Below are positions 33,301 through 44,314 of a DNA stretch of 64,000 bases, in pieces. Location: assembly GCA_052146815.1 (NCBI GenBank), contig JBKQMG010000210.1, positions 62,001 to 126,000 on the forward strand, in the 5' to 3' direction. Each line of letters begins with the position of its first letter. Position 1 is the stretch's first letter. This stretch comes from DATJZH01 sp052146815. GTDB taxonomy: Bacteria; Actinomycetota; Actinomycetes; Streptosporangiales; Streptosporangiaceae. The translations under genes were made by a program, and so were the position numbers. The notes beneath the pieces are model-generated. The model had not been told where the DNA came from and ran no database searches. It saw nothing but the letters and a program-made list of their open reading frames with translations.

Positions 33301-34479
33301 TCAGTACACCGGAAGGGCCTGGTCCACCTGGCTGACCCAGGCCAGCACGCCGCCGCCGACGTGGACGGCGTCGGAGAACCCGGCGTTCTTGACCACCGCG
33401 AGGACCTCGGCGCTGCGGGCACCGCTCTTGCAGTGCAGCACGATCCGCTTGTCCTGCGGCAGCCGGGAAAGCGCCTCGCCGGTGAGGAACTGGTCCTTGG
33501 GGATAAGCACCGCGCCGGGAATCGAGACGATCTCGTACTCGTTCGGCTCACGGACGTCGACCAGGAAGATGTCGTCATCGGCGTCGAGCATAGCCTTCAG
33601 CTCTGTCGCCGTGATCGTCGATCCGGAGGCTGCCTGCTGCGCATCGGCTGACACCGTTCCGCAGAACGCGTCATAGTCGATCAGCTCGGTGATCGTCGGA
33701 TTCTTCCCGCAGATCGTGCACTCCGGGTCTTTCCTGACCTTAACCGTGCGGTAGCTCATCTCCAGGGCGTCATAGATCATCAGGCGGCCGGCCAGCGGCT
33801 CGCCGATGCCAGTGATCAGCTTGATCGCCTCGTTCACCTGGACCGAGCCGATCGAGGCGCACAGCACGCCCAGCACGCCGCCTTCGGCGCAGGACGGCAC
33901 CATGCCCGGCGGCGGGGGCTCGGGGTAGAGGCAGCGGTAGCACGGGCCGTACTCGGCCCAGAACACGCTGGCCTGCCCGTCAAAGCGGTAGATCGAGCCC
34001 CACACGTAGGGCTTGCCGAGCAGCACGCACGCGTCGTTCACCAGGTACCGGGTGGCGAAGTTATCGGTGCCGTCGACGATGAGGTCGTACTGCGCGAAGA
34101 TCTCCATGACATTGTCGGTGTCCAGATGCTCCACGTGCGTCACCACAGTGACCTTCGGGTTAACCTCCGCGATCCGGTCACGCGCCGACTCGGCCTTGGG
34201 GCGGCCGATATCGGACTGCCCGTGGATGACCTGCCGCTGCAGGTTGGACTCTTCCACGACGTCGAAGTCAATGACGCCGAGAGTTCCCACGCCGGCGGCG
34301 GCCAGGTAAAGCAGCGCCGGCGAGCCCAGACCGCCCGCGCCTACGCACAGCACTCTGGCGTTCTTCAGCCGCTTCTGGCCCGTCATCCCGATCTCCGGGA
34401 TGATCAGGTGGCGGGAGTAGCGCTTGACCTCATCGACGCTCAGCTCAGCGGCCGGCTCGACGAGCGGTGGCAGTGACAA
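33301..34479 (-). CDS. moeZ: Adenylyltransferase/sulfurtransferase MoeZ
   Basis: A 392-aa fusion of a ThiF/MoeB-type E1-like domain and a rhodanese domain, which activates sulfur-carrier proteins (MoaD, ThiS, CysO type) and delivers sulfur to them. E1 part: GAGGLGSPALLYLAAAG (47-63), VDGTDNFATRY and zinc Cys pairs Cys180/183 and Cys254/257. Rhodanese part from ~288 with active-site Cys350 in HCKSGARS. The TTG at 34479 is the best start: GGAG lies seven bases upstream and homology (LPPLVEPAAELSVDEVKRYS) begins right after. Upstream in-frame sequence has no homology. Confidence 0.92.
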   Translation of the reverse strand: MSLPPLVEPAAELSVDEVKRYSRHLIIPEIGMTGQKRLKNARVLCVGAGGLGSPALLYLAAAGVGTLGVIDFDVVEESNLQRQVIHGQSDIGRPKAESARDRIAEVNPKVTVVTHVEHLDTDNVMEIFAQYDLIVDGTDNFATRYLVNDACVLLGKPYVWGSIYRFDGQASVFWAEYGPCYRCLYPEPPPPGMVPSCAEGGVLGVLCASIGSVQVNEAIKLITGIGEPLAGRLMIYDALEMSYRTVKVRKDPECTICGKNPTITELIDYDAFCGTVSADAQQAASGSTITATELKAMLDADDDIFLVDVREPNEYEIVSIPGAVLIPKDQFLTGEALSRLPQDKRIVLHCKSGARSAEVLAVVKNAGFSDAVHVGGGVLAWVSQVDQALPVY

Positions 34480-34615
34480 GGTGAACTCCAGAGTGGTCGA
34501 TAAAAGTACCCACTGGCAGAACCAGCCGGACCGGTGATGCATTCCGCGCCCGCTTCGCCGGGCCGCTGACCATGCGCGGCGCGGAAATGTCACCGGCGCC
34601 AGGTACAACTCTCCC

Positions 34616-35314
34616 ATGCCGGAGAAATCGCCGCCCCCATCAGGCGGAACAGCCAAGCAGGGTGGCAGCGAGGGTGAGTTCAGGGCAGCGGGCACGGTAG
34701 TTCTGCCGCCCTCTCCGGCCGGCCGGCGGCCGGCGGGAGTGCGCCGTCCGCTGCCCGACGCGGTTGCCGTGCGCCTGCTCATCGTGCCCGAGTCCGCCCC
34801 GCCGTTTGACGACGAGCAGGACGCGGACGCTGCAGCGCAAGCACAGGGTGCACACAGAGGAGCCGGCGCTGCGGAAGCAGCCGGCGCACCGCTAGCAGGC
34901 GGTGCACCGGGAGCAGATGGCGCCACGGAGGCGGCCGGTGCGCCAGGCCGGGCCCGGGACGGCTGGCCCAGCCAGTTCGCACAGGTGCTTGCTGAGACGC
35001 TGGCCGGCGCCCGGTCGCCGCGGCAGCTCACGCCATGGACCACCGAGCATGCCCGGCGCCGGATCCGGCAGCTTGGCCCGCTGCTGGCGGGTGGCCAGCA
35101 GCCGCAACTGCGCCGGGTCATGGCCTCCAGCCCTTCGGCGGACGTTGTCGAGATGACGGTCATCGTCCGGTTCGGCCCTCGGGTACGGTTCCTGGCGATC
35201 CGGCTCGAGCGCGAGCGACCGCCGGGCCACCAGCCAGGGCCGTACCAGCCGGGGCCGCAGCAGCCGCAGGCACGGACGTCACGATGGCTCTGCACCGCCC
35301 TGGAGGCCGCCTGA
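34616..35314 (+). CDS. Rv3235-family protein
   Basis: A 232-aa soluble protein with a low-complexity Ala/Gly/Pro-rich N-terminal half (1-115) and a conserved C-terminal domain: PSQFAQVLAETLAGARSPRQ, LTPWTTEHARRRIRQLGPLL and a final RTSRWLCTALEAA. This is the layout of the actinobacterial Rv3235 family, which sits next to secA. Biochemical role unknown. It is divergent from moeZ and convergent with secA. Confidence 0.75.
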   Translation: MPEKSPPPSGGTAKQGGSEGEFRAAGTVVLPPSPAGRRPAGVRRPLPDAVAVRLLIVPESAPPFDDEQDADAAAQAQGAHRGAGAAEAAGAPLAGGAPGADGATEAAGAPGRARDGWPSQFAQVLAETLAGARSPRQLTPWTTEHARRRIRQLGPLLAGGQQPQLRRVMASSPSADVVEMTVIVRFGPRVRFLAIRLERERPPGHQPGPYQPGPQQPQARTSRWLCTALEAA

Positions 35315-35352
35315 CAGGCTCTCAAGGCTGCCTGACGGCGGTGACGGCGCAG

Positions 35353-35391
35353 CTGCGTGTAGCGACGGCGGACCTGCGTGTAGCGACGGCG
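35353..35391. repeat. Two direct copies of an 18-bp repeat
   Basis: CTGCGTGTAGCGACGGCG occurs exactly at 35353-35370 and again at 35374-35391, a 21-bp period, in the 87-bp gap between the convergent Rv3235-family gene and secA. No hairpin potential was seen. Confidence 0.7.
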
Positions 35392-35401
35392 TAGCCTGCG
35401 T

Positions 35402-38326
<2,925 letters not shown>

Positions 38327-38610
38327 TTCTGCTAACGCTCCTCGCGGGATCGTCTGGTCTAACTGGCCGGGACCGGTCACCGATGCCCCGCGCCTGGACG
38401 CTGGAAAGAGCAGGCGCTGGCATGCGGCAGACCGGGTACCACACATGCTCACAGTCATGGTAGGCGAGATAGGCGGCTAAGCCGAGTCGCGTGATCGCAT
38501 GCGTTGGCCGCGGGAGCGGCCGGCATTGCTCAGGGGGGCGACTAGCGCCCTTCCCGTGGCCCCCACCACACTATTAGGTAAGGTCGGTACCCCCGAGGAG
38601 AGGAGCGGGC

Positions 38611-38988
38611 ATGGCGAACCAGACCGAACCTGGCACAACCGCTGCAGAAGAGCCAGGACGGTATGGCAGCGCGACGCGGGCCGCTGATGCTGCCGAGGGC
38701 TTCATTGTGCCGCCAGGGCAGCCACCCGCCACCGGTCCGGCGGCTCAGCAGCCGGGCCTGCTCGCGGATCTGGCGGTCAGCGGCGGCCCGAATCAGGAAG
38801 CGCTCCCCAGCTATCACGGCCGCCCGGTGTCCTGGATCGCGGTCTCCATCATCATGATCGGCTTCGTGATGGGCGGCTTCGGCCTGGTCTTCGGGCCTAC
38901 CTGGTGGGCGTTCTGGACAGGCGCCGGGGTGGCGGTCCTGGGCCTCCTCGTGGCCCTGGTCACCAATACCTTCGAGGACTGGTACTAA
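38611..38988 (+). CDS. HGxxPAAW-type small membrane protein
   Basis: A 125-aa protein with a polar N-terminal half and two closely spaced membrane helices: WIAVSIIMIGFVMGGFGLVF and WWAFWTGAGVAVLGLLVALV, ending in FEDWY. The HGRPVSW motif just before TM1 is typical of a conserved actinobacterial two-helix family. Function unknown. A good Shine-Dalgarno (GAGGAGAGGAG) precedes the ATG. Divergent from secA across ~280 bp in which I see no gene. Confidence 0.75.
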   Translation: MANQTEPGTTAAEEPGRYGSATRAADAAEGFIVPPGQPPATGPAAQQPGLLADLAVSGGPNQEALPSYHGRPVSWIAVSIIMIGFVMGGFGLVFGPTWWAFWTGAGVAVLGLLVALVTNTFEDWY

Positions 38989-39076
38989 ATAAAACCGCCG
39001 GGTGAGCATCTGACTGGCCGCGGGGCCGCGGGACGCCAGGCGGCCGGATGTCAGAGGCTCCGGCTACGCTCCGCTG

Positions 39077-40408
39077 GTGGCCAGATTCAGCGTTCCGGCT
39101 CCGCAGCTCGCTCTTTCCCCGGATGAGGCGCGCCTGATCACCCTGCGCGCCCAGGGCTTCATCGGCACTGAAGGCCGCCGCGGCGGCGTCCCCGGCATGC
39201 TCCGCCGGCTGGGCGCGGTGCAGCTGGACACCATCAGCGTGCTAGCCCGCTCGCATGAGCTCGTCGCCTATGCGCGTCTTGGTGCCATCCCCAGGGAGCG
39301 CATCGAGCGGGCTTACTGGAACCCGGGCCGGCCAGGTGCCTTCGAGTACTGGTCGCATGCCGCCTGCGTGCTCCCGATCGAGGAGTGGCCCTGGTATGCC
39401 TTCCGGCGCCGTGCGTTCCGGGCCCGCGGGATGCGCTGGCATCAGAGCCACGAGGATGTCTGCAAGCAGGTCCTGGCCAGAATCAGCGCCGAGGGCCCGC
39501 TGACCGCGACCGAGCTGGGCGGCGCCAAGAACGGCGGTGCCTGGTGGGACTGGTCAGACACCAAGATCGCCGTCGAATGGCTTCTCGACACCGGAGATGT
39601 CATCTGCGCGCGCCGCACCGGGTGGCGGCGGGTCTATGACCTGCCCGAGCGCGTACTGCCCCCCGAGCTCCTGCGCGCTGATCCCTCCGACGCGGAATGC
39701 CTGATCCACCTGGCCGGCGTCTGCGGCCGGGCGCTCGGCGTCGTCACCCGCGCTGACCTCACCGACTACCAGCGGCTGCGCAGCTTCGGCACCGGCAAGA
39801 ACAGCGCAGGGCTGTCAGCCGAGGATGCCGCGCTGGCCGCGGGCCTGGTCCCGGTGGTCATCGGCGGCAGTACCGCCGGCCCGCCGCCGGCCGCAGCCTG
39901 GGCTGATCCCGCGGCACTGGACAGCGGTCCGGCCGACGGCCCTGCCGGTGAGGGCCCTCCCGATGACTCCGCCGCGGACGGTACTGCCGCGGACCGCGGA
40001 TCCGGTAGGCCGCCTGGCGCTGCTGCCGTGGGCCGCGGCCGGCACCGGGTGACACTGCTGTCCCCGTTCGACTCGCTTGTCTGGGACAGGAAGCGCACCC
40101 TGCGGATATTCGGCTTCGCGCACAGCCTGGAGGCCTATGTGCCGAGCGCCCGGCGCGTGCACGGCTACTACACGATGCCGCTGCTGGCCCGCGGCCAGCT
40201 CGTGGGGCGGGTGGATCCGGCCCGCAGCGGGCAGACGCTGGTCGCCCGCCAGCTGTCGGTCGACAAGCCATGGGCGGCGGAGGCGATGGCCAGGGCCCTG
40301 GTCGAGGCCGCGGCCTGGGTGGGCTGCGACACCGTCGCCATCGACCGGGTAAGCCCGCCGCCCCTGGAGCAGCGGCTGCGGTCCGCGCTCGCCGCAGCAG
40401 GCGCCTGA
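39077..40408 (+). CDS. AlkX/YcaQ-family winged-helix DNA glycosylase
   Basis: A 443-aa HTH_42-family protein. In E. coli YcaQ (AlkX) and Streptomyces AlkZ the family removes bulky alkylated or crosslinked bases. The catalytic QxD-type motif is present as VQLDTISVLARSHELV, and the family block WSHAACVLPIEEWPWYAFRR follows. The C-terminal winged-helix part has LLSPFDSLVWDRKRTLRIFG and VHGYYTMPLLARGQLVGRVD. An Ala/Pro/Asp-rich insertion of ~70 residues (about 262-325) separates these blocks and is longer than usual. The GTG at 39077 was chosen since no closer start has homology. Substrate unproven. Confidence 0.8.
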   Translation: MARFSVPAPQLALSPDEARLITLRAQGFIGTEGRRGGVPGMLRRLGAVQLDTISVLARSHELVAYARLGAIPRERIERAYWNPGRPGAFEYWSHAACVLPIEEWPWYAFRRRAFRARGMRWHQSHEDVCKQVLARISAEGPLTATELGGAKNGGAWWDWSDTKIAVEWLLDTGDVICARRTGWRRVYDLPERVLPPELLRADPSDAECLIHLAGVCGRALGVVTRADLTDYQRLRSFGTGKNSAGLSAEDAALAAGLVPVVIGGSTAGPPPAAAWADPAALDSGPADGPAGEGPPDDSAADGTAADRGSGRPPGAAAVGRGRHRVTLLSPFDSLVWDRKRTLRIFGFAHSLEAYVPSARRVHGYYTMPLLARGQLVGRVDPARSGQTLVARQLSVDKPWAAEAMARALVEAAAWVGCDTVAIDRVSPPPLEQRLRSALAAAGA

Positions 40409-40516
40409 CCGGCGCGGCTGGCCCGCGGCCGATGACCGGCTAGGTGCTGGCCAGCGACGGCTAAGCCGTGGTAGCTGACCGCCTGCTGGGTGAGCAGCGC
40501 GACGGAAGGCCGCAGA

Positions 40517-41242
40517 TCAGCCGAATTCGATCAGCTTCTCGCGGACCGCGACCATCACTGCTTCCATCCGCGAGTGGATCTGCAGCTTCTCCAGGATGTT
40601 GCGCACGTGGTTCTTGACCGTGTTCTCTGAGATGAACAGCTCCTTGGCGATGTCGCGATTGTTCATCCCGCGGGCCACGAGCTTGAGCACCTGCATTTCC
40701 CGGTCGGTCAGCCGCGGCGCCGGTACCGGCTGGACCTGCTCTTCCTGCTCTTCGTCCCGGCGGGCCAGGCTGGCGAACTCGGTCAGCAGCTTGGCTGCCA
40801 TCGACGGGTTGATCAGCGACTGGCCGCCATGGACAGCCCGGACAGTGTCGGCCACCTCGTCCAGCGGCAGGTCCTTGAGCAGATAGCCGCTGGCCCCGGC
40901 GCGGATGGCCTCGAACAGGTCTTCTTCCTCATCGCTGATCGTGAGCATGACGATCTTCGCGCTGGGCACGACCTCCTTCATCGCCCGGCAGGCCTCGATG
41001 CCGCTGCTGCGGGGCATCCGGATGTCCATCAGCACGATGTCGGGCAGGACCTCGCCGGCTTTCTCCACCGCCTCGGCGCCGTCGCTGGCCTCCCCCACCA
41101 GCTCGATGTCAGGCTCGGTGACCAGGACCATTTCCAGGCCGCGCCGGAAGAGGGCATGATCGTCGACGATCAGGGTCCGGATGGCATCGGGGCGCGCCGG
41201 GCCGCTGGTTCCCGCATCGGCCGTCCCGGTCGTGCCGTCCAT
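40517..41242 (-). CDS. NarL/LuxR-type response regulator (orphan)
   Basis: A 241-aa two-component response regulator: receiver domain from ~21 (TLIVDDHALFRRGL), phospho-acceptor Asp73 in IVLMDIRMPRSSG, Lys in GYLLKDLPLDEV, and a C-terminal LuxR helix-turn-helix (LTDREMQVLKLVARGMNNRD, then IAKELFISENTVKNHVRNIL). All phosphorylation residues are intact. No partner kinase is encoded nearby; MtrB belongs with MtrA. Streptomyces has, from memory, an orphan regulator at the same place near hpf. Confidence 0.9.
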   Translation of the reverse strand: MDGTTGTADAGTSGPARPDAIRTLIVDDHALFRRGLEMVLVTEPDIELVGEASDGAEAVEKAGEVLPDIVLMDIRMPRSSGIEACRAMKEVVPSAKIVMLTISDEEEDLFEAIRAGASGYLLKDLPLDEVADTVRAVHGGQSLINPSMAAKLLTEFASLARRDEEQEEQVQPVPAPRLTDREMQVLKLVARGMNNRDIAKELFISENTVKNHVRNILEKLQIHSRMEAVMVAVREKLIEFG

Positions 41243-41344
41243 GCCCCTCCTTTCGCCGGCCGCTAGCCGCGCCAGGACGACTGCCCTGGCATCGCGCGAT
41301 CAACCCTGGCTGACTGGCGGCCGGCTTGCAAGCTACCCTCTGCC

Positions 41345-41364
41345 CCGGCGCCGCTAGGCGCCGG
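41345..41364. terminator. Hairpin at the hpf stop codon
   Basis: CCGGCGCC (41345-41352) and GGCGCCGG (41357-41364) form a perfect 8-bp stem with the 4-nt loop GCTA; the loop contains the hpf stop codon (TAG on the minus strand). There is no U-tract, as is common for actinobacterial terminators. Confidence 0.55.
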
Positions 41365-42139
41365 CCAGTCGCGCGTTCGACGGCTGGCGGGCAGACTGCC
41401 CGTTCTGCCGGACCGGGGCGACGGCGTCCGGGTCCTGCGCGGCGGCGGCCTGATCCTCGATGAGGCGGAGCACTCCGTACTGGTAGCCGCGCCGCCGGTA
41501 CACGACGCTCGGCAGGCTATCGCCAGCGTCACGGAACAGGAAGAAATCGTGACCGACTAGCTCCATCTCGAATAGGGCCTCGTCGATGGACATCGGCCGG
41601 GCAGCGTGGAATTTCTCCCGGACCACCAGCGGCCCGTCGCCTTCCATCTCGATCGGGACGACGTCGTCGACGATGCCAGTGTCGGTGAGATCGCCGTCAG
41701 CGGACCGGCCGGGCCGCGGGACCGCTGCCTGCGCCAGTCCTTCGCCTGATGCTCCGGCGGCACCCTGGTCCAGCGCGGCCGACGGCGAGCCGGCCTCGGG
41801 CAGGTCGATGAGCCGGATGGCAGAACGGCCGCCGTGCCGCCCCTTGCGCCGGTCGCTGGCGCGGCGCAGCCGCGACTCCAGCTTGGCGAAGGCAAGGTCA
41901 AAGGCCGCGAAACGGTCCTCGGCCGCCGCCTCGGCGCGGACGGAAGGCCCGCGGCAGGTGATGGTCAGCTCCACGCGCTCCTTGCGCCCTGACTGGCGCG
42001 GATTGCGCTCGGTCGACACCTCGACGTCGATCCTGATCGCCTTCTGGTCAAGTTTCTCGATCTTGGAGAGCTTCGCCGTAGCGTGCTTGCGGAAACGATC
42101 CAGCACGTCTGTGTGCCGGCCCTTGAAGATGATGTCCAC
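41354..42139 (-). CDS. hpf: Long-form ribosome hibernation promoting factor
   Basis: A 261-aa protein that binds the 30S A/P sites and dimerises 70S ribosomes into 100S particles. N-terminal S30AE domain: VDIIFKGRHTDVLDRFRKHA and KLSKIEKLDQKAIRIDVEVS. C-terminal dimerisation domain: VVREKFHAARPMSIDEALFE and FFLFRDAGDSLPSVVYRRRG. An Ala/Gly-rich linker joins them. The GTG at 42139 is preferred over ATG 42244: AAGGGGG lies seven bases upstream, the homology starts there, and the 42244 start would sit at the foot of a stable hairpin. Confidence 0.9.
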   Translation of the reverse strand: MDIIFKGRHTDVLDRFRKHATAKLSKIEKLDQKAIRIDVEVSTERNPRQSGRKERVELTITCRGPSVRAEAAAEDRFAAFDLAFAKLESRLRRASDRRKGRHGGRSAIRLIDLPEAGSPSAALDQGAAGASGEGLAQAAVPRPGRSADGDLTDTGIVDDVVPIEMEGDGPLVVREKFHAARPMSIDEALFEMELVGHDFFLFRDAGDSLPSVVYRRRGYQYGVLRLIEDQAAAAQDPDAVAPVRQNGQSARQPSNARLAGA

Positions 42140-42246
42140 TGAGGAACCCCCTTCTGCCCGGTCTCGTGGCGGCACCCGCCCGGCCGACCTGGTCTTCGTC
42201 CCCACATCCGCCTGCTGAGAGGTTCGCGGCTCTCGTTGTGCCACTA

Positions 42247-42294
42247 CTGCCCTTCTCCCTGTCCAGGAGACATCTGATCTCCTGGCGAGGGCAG
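42247..42294 (-). promoter_or_regulatory. Two-tier hairpin in the hpf leader
   Basis: Inner stem CCAGGAGA (42263-42270) / TCTCCTGG (42278-42285), 8 bp perfect with a 7-nt loop. Outer stem CTGCCCT (42247-42253) / AGGGCAG (42288-42294), 7 bp perfect, separated by a 9/2 asymmetric internal loop. It lies 108 bp upstream of the hpf GTG, so it would be in the 5' UTR if transcription begins upstream. It may be a regulatory RNA element or a protein-binding site. Confidence 0.5.
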
Positions 42295-42385
42295 GTCTTA
42301 CTTCTAAGCCGCACCGTGATCAGTCGACCAAAAGTCGCCTTACGTGGGCCGTTTCGCCTGCGGCTGGCATCGGCTTGCCGGGGCG

Positions 42386-42408
42386 GGCGTCCCCCTGACG
42401 GGGATGCC
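42386..42408 (-). terminator. Hairpin downstream of lpqB
   Basis: GGCGTCCCC (42386-42394), loop CTGAC, GGGGATGCC (42400-42408): a 9-bp stem with a single G-T pair in the middle. It lies ~120 bp after the lpqB stop on the transcribed strand and could end the mtrA-mtrB-lpqB transcript. No U-tract follows. Confidence 0.5.
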
Positions 42409-42526
42409 TGCCCGGCGCAACCACGGACCCGGACGGGTGCCATAACCCTGACGCTAGCCCCAACGAGACCCGGATGTCCCCAGTGGGGTCGCACAACTTC
42501 TGGGAGGCCGCCCGGCCCCGCAAAGG

Positions 42527-44314
42527 TCAGCCGGGATAGCTCGGATACTGAGCCCCGTTATCCGCGCTGGTGCGCATCCACAGTGCGTTGGGACCCGAGG
42601 AGCGGTAGATCTGGCCGCTGGCCGTCCCGGCCGCCAGGCCGGCCCCGTCGGTCGTCACCCACACGGTTCCCGGCTCGGCCTGAAGCTGGGTCGGGATACC
42701 GCCATCGACGGGCACCTCATAGAGGCTGGCGTGCGGGCCGGGACTGCCCAGGACCAGGAGGTCGTCGTCGCTGTACCACATCACCTGGGTCGGATCGGTG
42801 ATGCCGGTACCGGCCGAGGTCGTATGCGGCTCGATGCCTCCCGGCGGATTATCGGGGCTGATCGCGCCGATCGCGATCTGCCGCTGGCCGCCCGGAGTCC
42901 GCAGGATCATCGCCGCCCGGACGCCGTCCGGCGCCACCTGGAAGTCGGAGATCTGGTTCTCGCCGAGCTGGCCGGGAATCAGGTTCTGGCCGCGAGGTGT
43001 CAGCAGCCAGACGTAGTTGCTGGTGGTCAACCACACGTCACCCTGCGGGTCCCAGCTCAGCGAACCGCAGTTACCAGAGGTAATGAAATGCGTCATCAGC
43101 GGGCCCTTCGACCTGGCCGGGCCCGAGTAGACGACGCATCCCTTCCGGCCGGAGGCGGCGATGCCCGCGATCCGGGTGCCTTGCGGCGATACCGCGATCG
43201 CGCGCAGCGACCGCCCGGAGAAAGCCGGCACGGGACGGGAGACGCCGGTCTGCAGCGTGTCAGCCGCGTGATCGGTCAGGTAGTAGAGGACCGCTGACGG
43301 CTGAGCCGCCGGCAGCAGGCTGGTGTAGGCCTGCTGGAGCTGGAACTGCCGTCCGCCGAAGCGCTGGACGACACCGTTGATCTCCAGCTGCACTGACTGG
43401 GCGACGGGCGCCTGGCCGTAGGAATTGCTGGTCAGGGTCCAGACAAGCTGCGCGGCCATGTCGCGGCGGACCGCCGGGCTCGCCTTCGCGGCCGCTTTGC
43501 CCCTCAGATCGACGACCGCGGTGGAGCCGCTGATCCGCACTGAGGGACTGGTGATGCCGCGGGGGAAACGCGTGCTGACGGCGCCGGACAGCAGACCGGG
43601 CGGGTCGGTGTGCAGCGCTGTCACCAGACGCCTCGCCACGTCGGTGTTGGCGTACGACTGCGGGACGAAAACCGGGTTTGGCACCAGCAGCGACCCGGAC
43701 TGCGCGAAGAAGTAGATGTTGTGCGGGGCGTAGACCTTGACGAAATCAGGCTGGGTGAGCAGCAGGGATGTATCAAACGGCAGCTTGGAGATCCGCCACC
43801 GGCCTGCGAGCTGCTCCAGCGTGAAGTCGTAGCTCCTGGCCCCCGACGAGGTCCGGTACTGGCCGCTGTCGGTCAGGGTCACCAGCTGCTGGCCGCGGAC
43901 GGTGACTTCTTGCGTCGCCGGGCCGCCGTTGGCGCTGTGGATGACAATCGGCGGGCGGAAGTCCAGCTGGCTTGTCATGACGTTGGCCGCCACGCCCGGG
44001 CGCCACTGCCGGTTCTGCGCGGCCGTGAGGAACAGGCGGGCAGCGTGGTAGTCATTCTGAAAGCTGGCGCTGGCGTGCAGGAAACCGAGCACGATCTGGT
44101 TTTGCGACCAGTTGGATCCGGGCCCCACCGCCAGCAGCTGCGGATACTGCTGTCCCACGCCATTGCCGGCTCTGGCCGCCTGCACGCTGCCGCCCGTCGG
44201 GATGTTCGCGCACCCGCTGGCCGCAAGGGCGGCGGCTACCACCGCGCCGGCCCAGATCCGCCGCCAGGCCGCGGCCGCGCCGCGCGTCAGCGCCGGCCGG
44301 CCAGGCCTAGCCAC
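42527..44314 (-). CDS. lpqB: Lipoprotein LpqB (MtrAB accessory)
   Basis: A 595-aa lipoprotein that works with the MtrB sensor at the outer face of the membrane. Signal/lipobox: hydrophobic VVAAALAASGC with the lipidated Cys35, then ANIPTGGSV. N-terminal GerMN-like domain, C-terminal propeller-like LpqB domain (AIAVSPQGTRIAGIAASG, NCGSLSWDPQGDVWLTT). Start: the GTG at 44314 lies within the last codons of mtrB (8-bp overlap). The frame upstream of it belongs to an mtrB shadow. Third gene of the mtrA-mtrB-lpqB operon. Confidence 0.9.
   Translation of the reverse strand: MARPGRPALTRGAAAAWRRIWAGAVVAAALAASGCANIPTGGSVQAARAGNGVGQQYPQLLAVGPGSNWSQNQIVLGFLHASASFQNDYHAARLFLTAAQNRQWRPGVAANVMTSQLDFRPPIVIHSANGGPATQEVTVRGQQLVTLTDSGQYRTSSGARSYDFTLEQLAGRWRISKLPFDTSLLLTQPDFVKVYAPHNIYFFAQSGSLLVPNPVFVPQSYANTDVARRLVTALHTDPPGLLSGAVSTRFPRGITSPSVRISGSTAVVDLRGKAAAKASPAVRRDMAAQLVWTLTSNSYGQAPVAQSVQLEINGVVQRFGGRQFQLQQAYTSLLPAAQPSAVLYYLTDHAADTLQTGVSRPVPAFSGRSLRAIAVSPQGTRIAGIAASGRKGCVVYSGPARSKGPLMTHFITSGNCGSLSWDPQGDVWLTTSNYVWLLTPRGQNLIPGQLGENQISDFQVAPDGVRAAMILRTPGGQRQIAIGAISPDNPPGGIEPHTTSAGTGITDPTQVMWYSDDDLLVLGSPGPHASLYEVPVDGGIPTQLQAEPGTVWVTTDGAGLAAGTASGQIYRSSGPNALWMRTSADNGAQYPSYPG

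Larger units (their letters stand above)
42140..42526. promoter_or_regulatory. 387-bp lpqB-hpf intergenic region
   Basis: No gene seen. It should hold the hpf promoter and leader. On the minus strand a TTGGTC and a TAGAAG lie 19 bp apart around 42301-42331, a weak promoter candidate. The two hairpins found here are listed separately (42247-42294 and 42386-42408). Confidence 0.4.
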
